DNA of 7,903 bases from Helicobacteraceae bacterium (GTDB lineage: Bacteria; Campylobacterota; Campylobacteria; Campylobacterales; Sulfurimonadaceae), in the NCBI GenBank assembly GCA_027081565.1, contig JALWKG010000028.1:1-7903 (forward strand). Direction: 5' to 3'. Positions 6,741-7,903 of this stretch are shown here, one piece after another (position 1 is the stretch's first letter; each line of letters starts with the position of its first letter). The position numbers and the translations under genes were made by a program. The notes under the pieces are model-generated. The model saw only the letters and a list, made by a program, of their open reading frames with translations, was not told the DNA's origin and made no database searches.

Positions 6741-7284
6741 AGCACTGCTTATCATAGACATGCAAAATGATTTTGTCCTTCCTGATGCACCCCAATGTGT
6801 TGCAGGTGCGGTAGGTGTTATAAAAAACATTGAAAAAGTGCTCCAGGCATTTAGAAGTAAAAACTCACCTGTGTTTCACATCATACGAGAGTATAGAGCA
6901 GATGGCAGTGACATAGAGCATACTCGTTTAAAAGGTTTTTTACAGACGCCTTACTGTGTACCAAATACAAAGGGAAGTAGGGTTGTCACAGAACTTACAC
7001 CACTTGAGAGTGAATACAAAATCATTAAAAACAGGTTTAGCGGATTTATGCAAACTGAGTTGGATCTTATGCTGAGAAGATTGGAAGTTGAAGAGCTTGT
7101 TGTATGTGGAATTCAGTACCCAAACTGTATCCGTGCTACTGTTTTTGACGGTATTGCTCTTGGATATGATGTTACCCTCATAACTGATGCCACCGGAGCC
7201 AAAACACAAAAGGTGGCAGAAGCAAACATCTTTGATATGGCTCAGGTTGGAGTGAACTGCCTGAGAACAACTGCGATTTTATAA
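6730..7284 (+). CDS. Isochorismatase-like cysteine hydrolase
   Basis: A 184-residue member of the isochorismatase/cysteine hydrolase superfamily, cytoplasmic enzymes that hydrolyse amides or vinyl ethers. The Asp-Lys-Cys triad is readable: Asp10 in LLIIDMQNDFV, Lys100 in IIKNRFSGF, and the nucleophile Cys133 in GIQYPNCIRATVFDG, followed by GYDVTLITDATGA. The metal-binding DxHxxH of nicotinamidases is absent; the matching place reads HIIREYRADGSD, so PncA activity is unlikely. The substrate is unknown. I prefer the ATG at 6730, which overlaps the methyltransferase stop by 11 bp; a TTG at 6709 would add seven Lys-rich residues before the conserved start of strand 1. No strong Shine-Dalgarno is present, so coupling to the upstream gene is likely. 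The pair suggests methylation and hydrolysis of related small molecules, or detoxification; this is inference. Confidence 0.92.
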   Translation: MQNRALLIIDMQNDFVLPDAPQCVAGAVGVIKNIEKVLQAFRSKNSPVFHIIREYRADGSDIEHTRLKGFLQTPYCVPNTKGSRVVTELTPLESEYKIIKNRFSGFMQTELDLMLRRLEVEELVVCGIQYPNCIRATVFDGIALGYDVTLITDATGAKTQKVAEANIFDMAQVGVNCLRTTAIL

Positions 7285-7454
7285 ACGTACACGTAGATGT
7301 TTTGGTTTTTCAGGTCATTATAAATCGATTTAATATCTTTAATAAGAATATTCGTTAATAGTCTCTGCTGCGCAAAATATAAAATTGATTTAGGTTGTAT
7401 GTTAGTTGTATATCTTTAGTTAGAATGACTTCAAAACGAAACGAGGATATTATT
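7285..7454. other. AT-rich intergenic gap with candidate promoter
   Basis: This 170-bp gap contains no open reading frame I would support. TAGAAT at 7421-7426 is a possible -10 box for the next gene; no good -35 lies at the right distance, which is common in Campylobacterota promoters. AATATCTT (7331-7338) and AAGAATATT (7343-7351) form an imperfect hairpin, without a T run, so it is not a convincing terminator. A ribosome site GAGGAT (7443-7448) precedes the following ATG. Confidence 0.35.
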
Positions 7455-7903
7455 ATGACAAGTGACAAAGAACGCTGGAACCATCGACATGTTGACAGAC
7501 CAACCTCTACAGAGGTCTCTGAGATCGTTAAAAAGTATGCTGAGCGTGCCAAGGTGGGCAGAGCTTTAGACATCGCAGCAGGAGTAGGGCGCAATACCCA
7601 TTTCTTAGCAGACAAAGGCTTTGTGGTTGACGCAGTGGACTATTCTGATGTTGCGCTATCCAAGATCAAAGAGATCGCCACGATCAACAAAATAGAAGCA
7701 GACCTGGATGCCTATACGTTTGAACAAGAGTGTTATGATCTTATAGTCAACTGTAACTATCTGGATCGTCGCCATTTTCCATTAATAAAAGAGGCCTTGA
7801 CTGAGGGTGGTCTGTTGATCTTTGAGACCTTTATTGCCACTGCAGGCGAAGGGTATCATCAACCCTCCAACCTAGATTTTGTTTTAAGGAAAAATGAGCT
7901 TCT
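7455..7903 (+). CDS. Class I SAM-dependent methyltransferase, TehB-like, 3' end outside window
   Basis: An open frame of 149 complete codons runs from the ATG to the window edge without a stop, so the gene is partial. The N-terminus (MTSDKERWNHRHVDRPTS) resembles the start of TehB/thiopurine-type methyltransferases, in which a WN..H segment caps the SAM site. SAM motif I is ALDIAAGVGRN at 37-47, and Asp62 in AVDYS would bind the ribose. YDLIVNCNYLDRRHFPLIKEAL and GGLLIFETF follow as motif IV and strand 5; this NYLDR form is common in bacterial proteins annotated as tellurite-resistance-like methyltransferases. Whether it acts on tellurite, or on any other metalloid or a small molecule, cannot be told. 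GAGGAT lies 6 nt before the ATG. A gap of 170 bp separates it from the hydrolase gene, so it is probably transcribed separately. Confidence 0.87.
   Translation, partial: MTSDKERWNHRHVDRPTSTEVSEIVKKYAERAKVGRALDIAAGVGRNTHFLADKGFVVDAVDYSDVALSKIKEIATINKIEADLDAYTFEQECYDLIVNCNYLDRRHFPLIKEALTEGGLLIFETFIATAGEGYHQPSNLDFVLRKNEL

Noticed and set aside
6730..7284. Nicotinamidase (PncA)
   Set aside because: The DxHxxH metal site expected in PncA is missing although the catalytic triad is present.

Overview
The window looks like chromosomal DNA from a Campylobacterota (epsilonproteobacterial) bacterium, most like the Sulfurimonas/Sulfurovum group. The basis is indirect: moderately AT-rich DNA, AT-rich promoters with a clear TATAAT box and a weak -35, frequent TTG starts, tightly overlapping genes, and a short-form hisG directly after a type III pantothenate kinase gene. 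Genus is inference from protein style, not from a marker gene. Every gene called is on the + strand.

Region 1 (1-1024) is the trailer-side part of a CRISPR array. It has 17 complete 28-nt repeats and 17 spacers of exactly 32 nt, a perfect 60-nt period. The repeat hairpin and 28/32 geometry are those of subtype I-F. The leader and any cas genes would lie to the left, outside the window. One spacer-repeat unit is duplicated and one repeat carries a first-base change. Region 2 (1025-1349) has no gene. It holds a pair of inverted, REP-like palindromes (1046-1212) placed 21 nt after the last repeat, then a promoter region with repeated CGTATCA half-sites.

Region 3 (1350-2477) is a stand-alone class II Fic protein (predicted AMPylase or related nucleotidyl transferase) with a C-terminal winged helix. 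Region 4 (2559-4958) is a compact operon: a good promoter, a small basic protein of unknown function, coaX (broken by a 1-nt frameshift in a T run), hisG short form, and a class I methyltransferase, ending at a possible terminator hairpin. Adjacent genes in it overlap, so they are probably co-translated. It mixes CoA and histidine biosynthesis.

Region 5 (5021-7284) is an AraC-family regulator followed by a second methyltransferase and an isochorismatase-like cysteine hydrolase. The last two overlap and look like a small-molecule modification cassette under the regulator. Region 6 (7455 to the end) is a third, partial class I methyltransferase that runs off the window.

No wholly new system can be demonstrated here. 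The most useful leads are the array's old end with its duplicated unit and adjoining REPIN-like element, the Fic gene with its operator-like repeats, the coaX frameshift, and the AraC/methyltransferase/hydrolase cassette.
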